From: Duncaniella dubosii
GTDB taxonomy: Bacteria; Bacteroidota; Bacteroidia; Bacteroidales; Muribaculaceae
Length of the DNA: 64,000 bases
Direction of reading: 5' to 3'
NCBI RefSeq assembly: GCF_004803915.1
Contig: NZ_CP039396.1
Span: 2,046,001-2,110,000, forward strand
Shown: positions 53,032 through 62,478 of the stretch, piece after piece
How positions within the stretch are numbered: the first letter of the stretch is position 1
How the letters are laid out: every line of letters begins with the position of its first letter
Position numbers and translations under genes: made by a program
The notes under the pieces: generated by a model
Database searches by the model: none
What the model was told of the DNA's origin: nothing
The model's input: only the letters and a program-made list of their open reading frames with translations

Positions 53032-53571
53032 TTATAAAAGAGGTATTTCAAAAGAGTTTACGACGCACTGAGCGTCACGATCAAGTATAAACCAGTATTC
53101 CGAGCGGTAGGGAGAGCCGCTTTCCGACAGAGCCTCATACTCTATCTTCACTTTCCAGCCGGAGAATGGCTTGCGTGGAGCGTCAGGAGTCTCGAAGCCC
53201 ACCATAGAGCGTAGAGCGGACATCGCCGACATCTGGCGGCCGACAAGCTCGGAAACGGCGTTGTCCTCAAAATCGAGGTTCTGAAGCCCGTCTGTCCGGG
53301 ACATGACCTGTTCGTTGACTTTCATCATCGACATGGCTATCGCCATTTTCTCGTCGTTGTTGATGTAGTTGCGGCCGAACACGCTGTCAGGCTTGCTGAC
53401 CGCTATGACCTTTACCGATTCCGGATTATCCACCGAGGCCATCAATGCTTTCTCCGCCACCGACTGCGCCCGTTTCGACGGCTGGCCGAAGTAGTGGAAC
53501 GCACAACCTATGCCGCCCCACACAGCCACACAACTTATGAGCAGTATGGCAAGTTTCATTCCCGGCTTCAT
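53032..53571 (-). CDS. Membrane-anchored hypothetical protein
   Basis: 179 residues with an N-terminal anchor (MKLAILLISCVAVWGGIGCAF, possibly a lipoprotein signal ending IGC). The rest is soluble, with a Met-rich middle (KMAIAMSMMKVNEQVM) and a strand-rich end (GWKVKIEYEALSESGSPYRSEYWFILD). It overlaps the zinc-ribbon gene by 4 bp. Unknown; likely in the envelope. Confidence 0.6.
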   Translation of the reverse strand: MKPGMKLAILLISCVAVWGGIGCAFHYFGQPSKRAQSVAEKALMASVDNPESVKVIAVSKPDSVFGRNYINNDEKMAIAMSMMKVNEQVMSRTDGLQNLDFEDNAVSELVGRQMSAMSALRSMVGFETPDAPRKPFSGWKVKIEYEALSESGSPYRSEYWFILDRDAQCVVNSFEIPLL

Positions 53572-54113
53572 ACCTTGATGACCTTTAGTTTGTCGGGTGA
53601 CAAGCCGAGTTTGCGGCGATAAACAGAGCCGTTCTCGCCGAACATCTCAACCTCGTGGGATGTGACACCATCGGCGCATATCTCGCGCACTTCATCGAGC
53701 GTCATGAGGTGCCCGGCAATATTTCGCCATATCACGAAGTCGCAGGGGCTTCCCTCCTGCCGGTAGTTCGAGCAGTTGAACGCCTTTGCGCCCACGCGGA
53801 TCTCGCCGCCGCAACGGGGGCAGCGTGCCACCACCGACTCCATATTGATAGAGCCGTCAGCCGCCATGACAAGCACGGTCGGAAAAGTCTTCCACTCCTT
53901 TGTGGCGAAGCCGTCGAGCAGTATGCTACGCTTCTCCAGCAGTTCCGCGACCTCGGCATCCGCCATCTTGCGGTTGCCGATAACACCGTTGATGAAGAGT
54001 CCGCACTTGCCGTCCTCCCCGGTGTTGTTCTCACAGCGGTAGCCCTTGCAGGTCTTCACCACATTGCCGCCGCACACAGGGCAACGGCCGATAATCTTTG
54101 TTTCTGTATCCAT
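53568..54113 (-). CDS. Topoisomerase-type zinc-ribbon protein
   Basis: 181 residues holding two zinc-ribbon repeats: CPVCGGN...GYRCENNTGEDGKCGLFING and CPRCGGE...AFNCSNYRQEGSPCDFVIW. These match the C-terminal repeats of topoisomerase I (topo_Crpt). No topoisomerase catalytic domain is present, so it is a stand-alone DNA-binding or adaptor protein. Typical for Bacteroidales conjugative elements. Confidence 0.75.
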   Translation of the reverse strand: MDTETKIIGRCPVCGGNVVKTCKGYRCENNTGEDGKCGLFINGVIGNRKMADAEVAELLEKRSILLDGFATKEWKTFPTVLVMAADGSINMESVVARCPRCGGEIRVGAKAFNCSNYRQEGSPCDFVIWRNIAGHLMTLDEVREICADGVTSHEVEMFGENGSVYRRKLGLSPDKLKVIKV

Positions 54114-54138
54114 GTAAAAAATGTTGTTGATAGTTCGT

Positions 54139-54873
54139 TTATCTGTATTTTATCGTGTTCCACTCCCACACAAGGGTCTCCGCGATAGCCTTTCCCGACA
54201 TCACCGAGGCCCAGCCGTCGGGGTCGAGCGAGAACCACAGGTCGTTCCATGAGAGAGTGCGTATCTGCCACGCCAGCAGCCACAGGTCGGTGTTGATTGT
54301 CTCCAGACGTGTCACCACCTCGTTTGCCACATAGTACCGCTCGGCAGAGTTGAGCAGGTTGACCTTGTGCTTCTCTTTTTTGCCATCAGAACCTGTGACA
54401 GTGTAGCTACCCGACGTGACAAGCTGTTGCATGAAGGGATAGAGAGCCGCCATCTGCGTGGCCGCGTCAGTCAGCTCATCGGACACCAGCACCGCTATGG
54501 CCGTGCCTTTAAGATGCCCCGGTACCGATTTACGCAACAGATCACAGTTCTTGGGTATCTCCGTAAGCACCAGTTCACCGGCACGCTTTATCTGGTAGAG
54601 ATTCTGCATGGCACCCTGGGCGTTGGAAAGATACTCAAGCATCTTGTTCTCCACGGAGTGAACGCGGTCGAGGGCTACTGTCACGGCGGCTTCAGCCGCA
54701 ATGATCTTCTCCTGGGTTGACTTACGCTTCTTGTGGATATTGTTAAGCTCCACAGTCTGCGCTATCACCGCCGCCGTGAGCGTCGGGTCGGTCTGTTGCG
54801 CCATCATGTCCGCTCCAGGAATGACAAGGAGGGATAGTGCGAGCAGGGCTGTTTTCGGTTTGATAGTCTTCAT
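54139..54873 (-). CDS. Periplasmic coiled-coil protein, VirB5/TrbJ-like
   Basis: 244 residues with a signal peptide (ALLALSLLVIPGADMMAQ). The mature part is almost fully helical, with a coiled coil at about 35-85 (ELNNIHKKRKSTQEKIIAAEAAVTVALDRV) and a second helical part. This resembles periplasmic conjugation proteins such as TrbJ/VirB5. It sits in the element's core operon. The exact role is inferred. Confidence 0.55.
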   Translation of the reverse strand: MKTIKPKTALLALSLLVIPGADMMAQQTDPTLTAAVIAQTVELNNIHKKRKSTQEKIIAAEAAVTVALDRVHSVENKMLEYLSNAQGAMQNLYQIKRAGELVLTEIPKNCDLLRKSVPGHLKGTAIAVLVSDELTDAATQMAALYPFMQQLVTSGSYTVTGSDGKKEKHKVNLLNSAERYYVANEVVTRLETINTDLWLLAWQIRTLSWNDLWFSLDPDGWASVMSGKAIAETLVWEWNTIKYR

Positions 54874-54880
54874 CGGTCAG

Positions 54881-56071
54881 TCATATTTTTAAGCCGGAAG
54901 CGCGTTGCTCGGCGAGGTTATCGTCACGGTCATGTTTGGTAGGGAGTATCTTGATTGATGAGCGTTTACCCAACAGGCAGTCGTTCCAGTCCTTGAAGTC
55001 CTTAGGAGGCTGCCACTGCCCCATGCGGTAACGCACGGAGATATGCGGCTCAAACTGAGTGTAGGCGGAGCGGTCGGGTGACACCGGAAAACTCTTGCCT
55101 TTGGCCTCCACCATCAAGCCCTCCGGTGTCTTGGTGATTTTGAGTGGAATGTCCTCGACAAGAGCCATGAGGCGGAGTCCGTTGATGCGTCCGGCAAGGT
55201 CGTTGTCGAAGCAGTCGTAGGCACGGGCGTTTGGAAAACGCTCCATCACGCCCAGTACCTGACGGTCGGAGAACGTGCCGCCGAGGGAGACAAGGGCGAT
55301 ATCCTCGCCTAACCGGGGCCGGTTCAGCTGGAAAAAAGCCATAGCGTCAAAGGCGGATTCACAAAAGAACACATGACGCACGAGACCGTTGTTGCCGTGC
55401 GACAGGTCGGCCACCCACGCCGCCGTGGAGGAATTGGTGCCGGCGGCCTTTGACTTGTAACCGCTCACGCCGCGGATCTCATATCCCACAGTCTTGTCAC
55501 TCCCGGCTTCCGTGTAGGGGAAGCCAATATTGTAGCCGTTGAAATTCTCGTTGCGTCTGTCAGACACAAGGGAAATGAACGGGGCGAGAGCCTTGACCGT
55601 ATCTGCCGACAGTCCGCGCTGTGCGAACAGCCGGGGGATATTGGCCGCGTCCAGTTCCTTGACACGGTAGCGCGAAGGGTCGAACACCTGAGGCGCGGAT
55701 GCCGAGCGTACATAATCCCTGTCGCGGTCATAATCCGGCTCCGGCATATTGGCGAACTGCGCCATCACTTTCGCTATCTTCTGCCATTCGGTAAGCCCGA
55801 TAACATTGAAAGATGAAAGATTCTCGCGTATGAACGACACCACGTCGCCCTTTGAGCCGTCACGCCGGAAGAAAGTCTGCGAAGCCTTGTCGCGGCGGTT
55901 GCTGACGATGATTGTGTCGCGCTTGTCGCGTCCCTCGCCCAGCACAAGCTCGATGTACCGGCCCACACCTGCCTTGCGGTCGAGGCGGTAGCCGAGCGAA
56001 TAGGCGACATCATCAATACCAACACGCGATTTAAGTTCTTTGAACTTAACTTTATAGTCAGCCGGTGCCAT
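54881..56071 (-). CDS. TOPRIM (DUF3991-like) DNA-primase-related protein
   Basis: The ATG at 56071 (MAPADYKVKFKELKSRVGI), 4 bp after the ArdC stop, gives about 396 residues. The N-terminal half is DUF3991/CHC2-like (VGIDDVAYSLGYRLDRKAG; FFRRDGSKGDVVSFIREN). The TOPRIM half has CESAFDAMAFFQL, SLGGTFS and the metal-binding CFDNDLAGRING. It may prime or repair incoming single-stranded DNA after transfer. Confidence 0.8.
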   Translation of the reverse strand: MAPADYKVKFKELKSRVGIDDVAYSLGYRLDRKAGVGRYIELVLGEGRDKRDTIIVSNRRDKASQTFFRRDGSKGDVVSFIRENLSSFNVIGLTEWQKIAKVMAQFANMPEPDYDRDRDYVRSASAPQVFDPSRYRVKELDAANIPRLFAQRGLSADTVKALAPFISLVSDRRNENFNGYNIGFPYTEAGSDKTVGYEIRGVSGYKSKAAGTNSSTAAWVADLSHGNNGLVRHVFFCESAFDAMAFFQLNRPRLGEDIALVSLGGTFSDRQVLGVMERFPNARAYDCFDNDLAGRINGLRLMALVEDIPLKITKTPEGLMVEAKGKSFPVSPDRSAYTQFEPHISVRYRMGQWQPPKDFKDWNDCLLGKRSSIKILPTKHDRDDNLAEQRASGLKI

Positions 56072-56075
56072 AGCT

Positions 56076-57410
56076 TCAGACGATTGAGAGTGACTTGGAG
56101 GCGCGGCGGTCGATGCCTGCAATCTCCGATTCATAATTCTTGCGTATCGCGCTTCCGAGGAATATGTCTTTCTCGCGTTGGTCGGTGAGCTGGAAATACA
56201 TTCTCGCGGTTGAACGCTCGATAGGCTTCACACCGAGATCGACACCGTTGTATGAGGCACGCAGGGCGAAGTCGCCGGAGCGGGTCTTGATTATGGCAGC
56301 GTTCCTGAACGGGCATATCTCGTCCTCCAAAGGAGCCATCAGAGGGTCGTTCTTCGCCAGATAAGGCTGTTCGCCGAGCGATATGCGCTGTGCGTCCACA
56401 CGGTCGAGTATCATTTCCGAAGCCTTGTTGACATCGGCCATCACCGACACGATGAACTTCGGCTCCTGCCGGAGCGCGCCTATCCATGAATCGAGGTAGG
56501 CCGCCGAGTTGTCGGTGACTTTTGAGTCGAAGCCCATAGAGTGGCTTATCATGGCCGCTGTAAGCTCGGCCACCAGTTCCTCTTTCGCATATTTCGGGTC
56601 GCCGAACTTCGCGCCCGCCTCACGGTTGAGCCTTTCGGGTGTCATGGTGGAGTGCGTCATTTCGTGTAGCATGGTCGAGTAGAACTCCATGCCGTCGCGG
56701 TATATGTCCTCCGGAGTCGCGCCCTTGTTGAACTGCTGCTTCATGGGAAGCACCACAATATCACGCGAGGGGGAATAATACGCGCCGCTCTCCTTGCGGT
56801 CGGCCTGTATGGGGCAGAGCCATGTCTGCTCGGCAACCATGCGGTCGAGTGCCCCGTGGGCGTACATACCCTGTGTGTCACGCATTTCAGGCACCTTGAA
56901 GCGGTCGAGTAGTTTCTGCACCCTCTCAGGCTGTGCCTCACGGAAATTGGTCTGGTCGATGTTGTAAACCGGGAACGCCTTGACAAAGGGTATCACGTCA
57001 AGATTTTTACGCTCGTCACGGCTCATGGCTCGGTACTCGTCGGAGGATATTCTCTTGCCGTCCTTGTCTCGCACCATCATGTCCCAGTATATCACCGGAA
57101 AGGCTTTCTCTCCTTTGAGGACATGGGCCTTGAAGTTGTGTGCCTGCTTGAATGTGAGGAACACTGGAAGCTCGTAGCCTTGCGCCGCAGTGTGCAACTG
57201 GAGAAAGAAGGAGTTTGAGCCGGAGTAGTTGCGCCCCATGATGTTCTGGGGCAGGCCGGCGGAGGAGGCTCCGCCAATCCAGCCCTTCTCCCAGTCCGAG
57301 CCCTTCATCTTCTCCATACGCTCGATCATCATCTGGGCGAAGCGGTCGAGAGCCTGCTGGCCTGAACTGTTGGACGCGCCGTTAGTTCCAGATGCCATAA
57401 TCCTCGTCAT
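56076..57410 (-). CDS. ardC: ArdC-like antirestriction protein with metallopeptidase domain
   Basis: 444 residues: an N-terminal ArdC single-strand-DNA-binding domain (GGASSAGLPQNIMGRNYSGSNSFFLQL...FPVIYWDMMVRD) and a zinc-peptidase domain with HEMTH (249-253) and a downstream Glu in EELVAE. ArdC proteins of plasmids protect entering DNA from restriction. It overlaps the small acidic gene by 29 bp; a second ATG at 57398 would shorten the overlap. Confidence 0.85.
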   Translation of the reverse strand: MTRIMASGTNGASNSSGQQALDRFAQMMIERMEKMKGSDWEKGWIGGASSAGLPQNIMGRNYSGSNSFFLQLHTAAQGYELPVFLTFKQAHNFKAHVLKGEKAFPVIYWDMMVRDKDGKRISSDEYRAMSRDERKNLDVIPFVKAFPVYNIDQTNFREAQPERVQKLLDRFKVPEMRDTQGMYAHGALDRMVAEQTWLCPIQADRKESGAYYSPSRDIVVLPMKQQFNKGATPEDIYRDGMEFYSTMLHEMTHSTMTPERLNREAGAKFGDPKYAKEELVAELTAAMISHSMGFDSKVTDNSAAYLDSWIGALRQEPKFIVSVMADVNKASEMILDRVDAQRISLGEQPYLAKNDPLMAPLEDEICPFRNAAIIKTRSGDFALRASYNGVDLGVKPIERSTARMYFQLTDQREKDIFLGSAIRKNYESEIAGIDRRASKSLSIV

Positions 57411-57609
57411 CTATCAGCTGACGCTCCATCATGTCAATCTCGGTCTCGTCGTAGTAGAACTCGGCGGATTCTTCAGAGGGTTCGATGCCATGAAGCTCGC
57501 ACCATTCGAGGTAGGACTCCGCATTATCGCTTTCAAGCATGAAGCGGAGGAAGCCTATTGTACCGTCCTGAAGGAGCTGCACAAGTTCGTCATATTCTAA
57601 TTTTGCCAT
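57382..57609 (-). CDS. Small acidic protein before ArdC
   Basis: 75 residues with many acidic side chains (SESAEFYYDETEIDMMERQLIDDEDYG in part), possibly a DNA mimic. It is translationally coupled to ArdC by overlap. DNA mimicry is only a suggestion from charge. Confidence 0.65.
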   Translation of the reverse strand: MAKLEYDELVQLLQDGTIGFLRFMLESDNAESYLEWCELHGIEPSEESAEFYYDETEIDMMERQLIDDEDYGIWN

Positions 57610-57644
57610 AGTGGTATTCTTTTAAGTGTTGTGGGGAAACGGTT

Positions 57645-58847
57645 TTACATTTTCATGGAGGCTGATTTCTCCATAGATAGCGGAGCGGCGAGTTTGGTGC
57701 TTATCTCCTCAGTGAGATATTTTGCGGCTATCTGCTCGCGTGTGGCGGTCTTCGTCTTGAAAAGCGAATAGCCGTCGTCGAAGGACAGCTCCTGACGGGA
57801 AGTGCGTCCACGTCCGTCGCCGAGGTCGGCCGACACCTTCCACTTTCCATCTTCCTTGTCCTTTGCGACACGGATACCCTTGGGGTCGATGCCCTCCGGG
57901 AGCCTGAACTGCTCGTAGTGGGATTGCAGGTGCAGACGGTCGCCGAAGTTGCGCTCCACAAGCTGTCCGGGAGTTGCCACGCGGTCGAAGTATGCGTTCA
58001 GGTCCTCGCGTGAGGCAGTTGTTGACATCTTCTTGTCTCCCACCTGTGCGTAGAACTTATACTTGCCGTAGTCGGCGCGGGTCTCGTCGGTCTCCTTATA
58101 GACATTGAACTTGTCTATGGTCAGGTTTCCGCCGGGTCCGGGCAGCACATTTGCCACTTGATAGGCTACATCCGGCACCCTCGGCATAAGTTTCGTGGGA
58201 TAGTAGCGTTCCATTAGCTGCGGCACGGTGAGTTCCTTCTCCTTATAGGCGACGAGGTCAGCCGGATCCATCTTCTGAGGCTTCAGTTGTTCGCCGTTGA
58301 TCTTGGCGGTGAAATACCAGTCCTCCGGGTTGGTCTTGCTCTGGTATGCGTGGCCGTGTGTCACCTTGTCGCCGTTGACCGTCACCATCTGAGGCTCACG
58401 GGGCTTGCGCTCGGCGGCTTCGCCCTGGGTGGCGGATTGGGATTCTGATTTTTTCTCTTTCGGGGTCGTTTCATCGACCGCGCTCTTTGTGGTCTTTACA
58501 AGCTCCTCCTGGGGAGTCTTCTCTTTCTTTTTTCTTGGCATATCGGTATTATCTATGGGGTTATGTGCTTCTTGTTTGCTATTCAGTTTTGTTTCATACA
58601 CATCTATTTCATCGTTGATAATTATATGTTTACCGCTCTTGACAAGCATGAACAGATAATCTTCCATAAGCTCAGGAGCAAAATGGTTAGTATCAAGGTT
58701 CAGTATTTTCTTGCCGACCTCAATATCTTGCCCGAACAGTTCATAGCCTTTTTCTGTATCGAATAGTATGATAGAATCGGGATGTATTGCTTTCAATCTG
58801 TTGTACTCGGTTGACATCCGTTCCATCTTTGTCTTTTGTGAGATCAT
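57645..58847 (-). CDS. MutS domain I-like fusion with DUF3945 region
   Basis: 400 residues. The start (EYNRLKAIHPDSIILFDTEKGYELFGQDIEVGKKIL) matches the mismatch-recognition domain I pattern of MutS, without any MutS ATPase. A charged linker (90-160) leads to DUF3945-like repeats (WYFTAKINGEQLKPQKM; KYKFYAQVGDKKMS; KWKVSADLGDGRG). Such proteins occur in Bacteroidales conjugative elements. Possibly a DNA-binding protein. It follows the DUF4099 gene by 4 bp. Confidence 0.75.
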   Translation of the reverse strand: MISQKTKMERMSTEYNRLKAIHPDSIILFDTEKGYELFGQDIEVGKKILNLDTNHFAPELMEDYLFMLVKSGKHIIINDEIDVYETKLNSKQEAHNPIDNTDMPRKKKEKTPQEELVKTTKSAVDETTPKEKKSESQSATQGEAAERKPREPQMVTVNGDKVTHGHAYQSKTNPEDWYFTAKINGEQLKPQKMDPADLVAYKEKELTVPQLMERYYPTKLMPRVPDVAYQVANVLPGPGGNLTIDKFNVYKETDETRADYGKYKFYAQVGDKKMSTTASREDLNAYFDRVATPGQLVERNFGDRLHLQSHYEQFRLPEGIDPKGIRVAKDKEDGKWKVSADLGDGRGRTSRQELSFDDGYSLFKTKTATREQIAAKYLTEEISTKLAAPLSMEKSASMKM

Positions 58848-58851
58848 TCAA

Positions 58852-59637
58852 TCATCTCTTTAGTCCGGATTTCCGTTCCTCTTTCTGCGTGGGGTCGAGG
58901 CTGATGGCACGTTCCTTAGAATCATTCTCGACAACTTTCTGATATTCCCAGCGGTTCTTGTCGGTCATTACCAGTCCGAGATATTCGGGGTGCTGCTCGT
59001 CATAGCGGAGTTTCTGCTGTCGCTCCCATTCCTTGAGGTCGCCTTTTACGACCTTGAAGCCCTGAGGCTCTTTGAGGTCTATGCCGACCGATACCTTTTC
59101 GCCGCCTACCGACAGTTCCACCGGCTTGCCTTCGCGTGCCTGCTGTTTCTGCTGGGAGCCAAGCTCGATGTCGTTGACCTTTTCCATGTCCTTCAACTTC
59201 TGCTCAATCTGCACCTCGGTTATGCGGCGGTGGATGATTGACTTCGTTTCCGGGTCGAGCTGGAGATACTGCTGAGTCTTCTCGCCGTTGATGTCGATGG
59301 CTTTCTGCAACACGTCGCCACGGCGCAGTGCGTCAAGTTCCTGTTGCGACAGGCGAAGCTCGTTGTTTCTGTCAACCGACAGTTCACGCTGCACGGGATA
59401 TGCGATCAGCGTGGGATTGCCGTCTTTATCAGCGGCGAGCTGGAGTTTGAGGGGTAATGAGATAACCATGCCATTCCCGGCCGGTAACGTGACCTCCATA
59501 AGAGGTGTCACTTCTCCGTTAATCAGCTTCTCCTTTACCTCCTGTGGCAATTTCTCAACCTTTTCACGGTCGAGCCCGAGTTTTGCCAACTGCTCGAAAG
59601 GTAACTGATTTGAAAAATTTGTGTCCGAATTGTTCAT
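58852..59637 (-). CDS. DUF4099/DUF3945 protein
   Basis: 261 residues, first gene of the operon: DUF4099 at the N-terminus (LPFEQLAKLGLDREKVEKLPQEVKEKLINGEVTPLMEV) and a DUF3945 segment after residue 90. Known only as a mobile-element protein. Coupled to the MutS-like gene. Confidence 0.8.
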   Translation of the reverse strand: MNNSDTNFSNQLPFEQLAKLGLDREKVEKLPQEVKEKLINGEVTPLMEVTLPAGNGMVISLPLKLQLAADKDGNPTLIAYPVQRELSVDRNNELRLSQQELDALRRGDVLQKAIDINGEKTQQYLQLDPETKSIIHRRITEVQIEQKLKDMEKVNDIELGSQQKQQAREGKPVELSVGGEKVSVGIDLKEPQGFKVVKGDLKEWERQQKLRYDEQHPEYLGLVMTDKNRWEYQKVVENDSKERAISLDPTQKEERKSGLKR

Positions 59638-59714
59638 GCGGTTTATTATTGGGGGTTAATTTCGTGGTGTCAACCACTTGCCGATGACAAAATTATTTTA
59701 CAAGAATTTCGTAC

Positions 59715-60308
59715 ATGAGCACTTTGGACACATTTCTCATTACAGTAGCCATGATTGCAGTTCCCTCTGTGTCAATGGCTCAGTTTCATACAATCACAAA
59801 AGAGACACCGATTGAGGCTCCTCCAGCCGTAGTGAATACCAAAGAACCTGAAAACGTGGGATATACAGAGAGTAGAGAATTGGCTATGACAGTGAAATAT
59901 CCTGACTCTATACAAATTGCATTTCGCAATGCTGGCATGGTGAGAAAATCATGTGAGGAAGTAGCTGCCGCTGATAATTTGCCCCCTCTCACCATTAAAA
60001 ATCTGATTGCCGAGATTGAAAAGAACGGCATAAAATATCCGAAGATAGTATTGGCACAGGCAATACTTGAAACAGGCTGGTTCAAATCCCCGGTCTGCCG
60101 CAACAAGCACAATCTTTTCGGGCTTACCAATCCACGCACAGGCAAATACTATGAGTTCAACCACTGGACTGAATCGGTCAAAGCATATTACACAAAAGTA
60201 CAATATAGATATAAGGGCGGAAATTATCTGCTATGGTTGAAAAAGATTGGCTATGCCGAAGATCCGGGCTATATCCGTGCAGTGATAAGGGTGCTCCGTC
60301 AGCTTTGA
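59715..60308 (+). CDS. Glucosaminidase (muramidase-like), conjugation-associated
   Basis: 197 residues with a signal peptide (TVAMIAVPSVSMA). The catalytic domain of the glucosaminidase/LytG kind has the Glu in AQAILETGWFKS, and CRNKHNLFGL and WTESVKAYY. It would open the cell wall for the mating pore. It is divergent from the minus-strand operon, 77 bp apart. Confidence 0.82.
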   Translation: MSTLDTFLITVAMIAVPSVSMAQFHTITKETPIEAPPAVVNTKEPENVGYTESRELAMTVKYPDSIQIAFRNAGMVRKSCEEVAAADNLPPLTIKNLIAEIEKNGIKYPKIVLAQAILETGWFKSPVCRNKHNLFGLTNPRTGKYYEFNHWTESVKAYYTKVQYRYKGGNYLLWLKKIGYAEDPGYIRAVIRVLRQL

Positions 60309-60373
60309 ATGAACCAAGTTTGCAATAATTACGTTAAAATTTAACTGAATATAATGTTTTAATCGGCAATAGC

Positions 60374-60404
60374 TTGTGTAAATGGATATATTTTGCTATC
60401 TTTG
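60374..60404 (+). promoter_or_regulatory. Promoter of the RloA/RloB pair
   Basis: TTG 60374-60376, 20 bp, TATCTTTG 60397-60404, then ATG 60430. A clean independent promoter for the defence pair. Confidence 0.6.
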
Positions 60405-60429
60405 CCGTGAATAACAAACGGAATAAGCC

Positions 60430-61767
60430 ATGCTACTACGATTCGCAGCAGAAAATGTCATGTCGTTTAAGAACGCGGTTGAGTTCAACACTTTCCCGTC
60501 AAGCAAGAGCCATAGCCACGAATGGCACAAAATGGACTGTGGTTATGTGACCGCATTGCGTATGAGTGCCATATATGGAGCAAACGGTGCGGGCAAAAGC
60601 AACCTACTCAAATGTATCGCCTTGCTCAAATCATTGGTCGGGGCCGAGAAGATGGGCGAGGCGGATATTGCCGAAGATCTCTATTTCAAACTTGATGAGA
60701 ACGGAAAGAATACTCCGTCTGAACTTGCTGTCGAGTTCTTTACCGAGGGCAAGATATTCTATTATCATCTGCGTTTCAACCGTCAGGAAGTATTTGAGGA
60801 GGAATTGCTTCTCAGTCAGAAAAGTAAAGACATAAGGATATTCAGCCGTAAGGATAATGACATAAATGTTTCCGGCGATTATTTGCGTCCCGGTGGCAAG
60901 GATGATTTCATCGAGGTCTTTATGAACGCGATGAACAGGATTGTGCGTCCGGATATGCTCGCCCTGTCATTCTTCGGTAAGTATTACCCCGAAGAATTAC
61001 CGGCTGTAAAGGAGGCATACGACTGGATCAGACGATTGCAGGTTGTACTGCCAACTATGCGGATAGGCTATCTTCCCCATGTGCTTGACGGAGACAGTGA
61101 GTTTGCGGAACTCGTAAATTCAATCATGCCGGAACTTAAAACGGGCATAACCAAACTTGGTGTCCGCAAAGAGATTCTGAATGAGGATGAAGTGCGTGGC
61201 AACACTACCATGACAAAGGCTATCAACGCCGCTAAAGAGCATCCAGGCACACCACAGATGCTTATGGAGACGCATAACAATGAGATTTCAAACATCGTTG
61301 TCGAGGATGGCGTGCCTTATATAAAGACACTTATTGCCGTACACACCAATTATAATGGTGATGATGTGGAGATGAAAATGGATATGGAGTCTGACGGCAC
61401 ACGTAGGCTTATAGAATATATGCCTCTGCTTTATGCCATTCTCAAACGTGACAATGTGTTCGTTGTAGATGAGATAGAAAGGAGCATACATCCAATAATG
61501 ATAAAGACTCTCATGAGTAAAATATCGGAGAACCGTGATGCCAAAGGTCAGATAATATTCACCACACATGAGAGTTGTCTGCTTGACCAATCCATTTTCC
61601 GCCCCGATGAGATATGGTTCGCTCAGAAGGATGTTGACCAGTCAACACAGCTTTATCCGTTGAGCGACTATAATATCCACAAGACCGCGAACATCGAGAA
61701 CGGTTATCTCAATGGCCGCTATGGAGGCATACCGTTCCTGTCTAACCTTTCTGATCTGAAATGGTGA
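60430..61767 (+). CDS. AAA15-type ATPase, RloA/AbiL-like defence protein
   Basis: 445 residues with an SMC/OLD-like ATPase: GANGAGKS (50-57) and a Walker B VFVVDEIERSIHP with downstream FTTHESCLLD. The start (MLLRFAAENVMSFKNAVEFN) is typical of AAA15 ATPases next to RloB. It is followed by an RloB gene after 1 bp. Pairs of this kind are known or predicted phage-defence modules, where the ATPase senses infection and the TOPRIM-like partner acts. Confidence 0.85.
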   Translation: MLLRFAAENVMSFKNAVEFNTFPSSKSHSHEWHKMDCGYVTALRMSAIYGANGAGKSNLLKCIALLKSLVGAEKMGEADIAEDLYFKLDENGKNTPSELAVEFFTEGKIFYYHLRFNRQEVFEEELLLSQKSKDIRIFSRKDNDINVSGDYLRPGGKDDFIEVFMNAMNRIVRPDMLALSFFGKYYPEELPAVKEAYDWIRRLQVVLPTMRIGYLPHVLDGDSEFAELVNSIMPELKTGITKLGVRKEILNEDEVRGNTTMTKAINAAKEHPGTPQMLMETHNNEISNIVVEDGVPYIKTLIAVHTNYNGDDVEMKMDMESDGTRRLIEYMPLLYAILKRDNVFVVDEIERSIHPIMIKTLMSKISENRDAKGQIIFTTHESCLLDQSIFRPDEIWFAQKDVDQSTQLYPLSDYNIHKTANIENGYLNGRYGGIPFLSNLSDLKW

Positions 61768-61768
61768 T

Positions 61769-62461
61769 ATGATTACACGCAGGAAAGATTACAGCAAGAG
61801 TGAGCCGACCAAAGATGCCAGCAAGATCTATATAGTCTGTGAGGGGAAAGGCTCTGAGCCTGACTATTTCGGCTTTTTTGAAGGATTGTCCTCCAATCTT
61901 GAATTGATTGTCATACCTCCTGAAGAAGGCACAGACCCCTTGAAACTGATGGAGCTTGCCGAGCGTATCTTGCTTGGCGATACAAGAAAACATACGATTG
62001 ACTATCTCCAACAAGATAAAATATGGTTTGCGATAGACACTGATTCATGGGAGAAAGAGGGTAAGATAGCACCTCTCAGAAACTTCTGCAGGGCTATGAA
62101 CGCGCGGATAACTGAGAAATACAGCGAGGCTAAACCGTATGAGGCATGGAATGTCGCGCAAAGTAACCCCTGCTTTGAAGTATGGCTATATTACCATCAC
62201 TATGCAGACAGGCCGGATAGAGAAGATGTTGAAAAACAACCATCTGTCAAGGCGTATGTCAATAAACAAATCGCAGGTGGATTTGATTATCAACGAGACC
62301 CGGCACGTCTCCAGGATGCAATAGACAACTCCGAGAAAAATTATACTCAGCAAGACAACGGCAACCCCGATTGGTTCGCCACTGAACAATTCCTTTTAGG
62401 GAAAGAGATTATGGGCTTTGTAAAGACCGAAGTCCGTAAACTCCGCAACAAGCTGGGATAA
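61769..62461 (+). CDS. rloB: RloB-like protein (TOPRIM-fold effector)
   Basis: 230 residues with the RloB signature: IYIVCEGKGSEPDYFGFFEG, an Asp-x-Asp (AIDTDSW), and SNPCFEVWLYYHH. The fold is TOPRIM-like, so it may be a nuclease. Tightly coupled to the ATPase. It is the likely effector in the pair. Confidence 0.85.
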   Translation: MITRRKDYSKSEPTKDASKIYIVCEGKGSEPDYFGFFEGLSSNLELIVIPPEEGTDPLKLMELAERILLGDTRKHTIDYLQQDKIWFAIDTDSWEKEGKIAPLRNFCRAMNARITEKYSEAKPYEAWNVAQSNPCFEVWLYYHHYADRPDREDVEKQPSVKAYVNKQIAGGFDYQRDPARLQDAIDNSEKNYTQQDNGNPDWFATEQFLLGKEIMGFVKTEVRKLRNKLG

Positions 62462-62478
62462 GATAAATAAACAAATAT

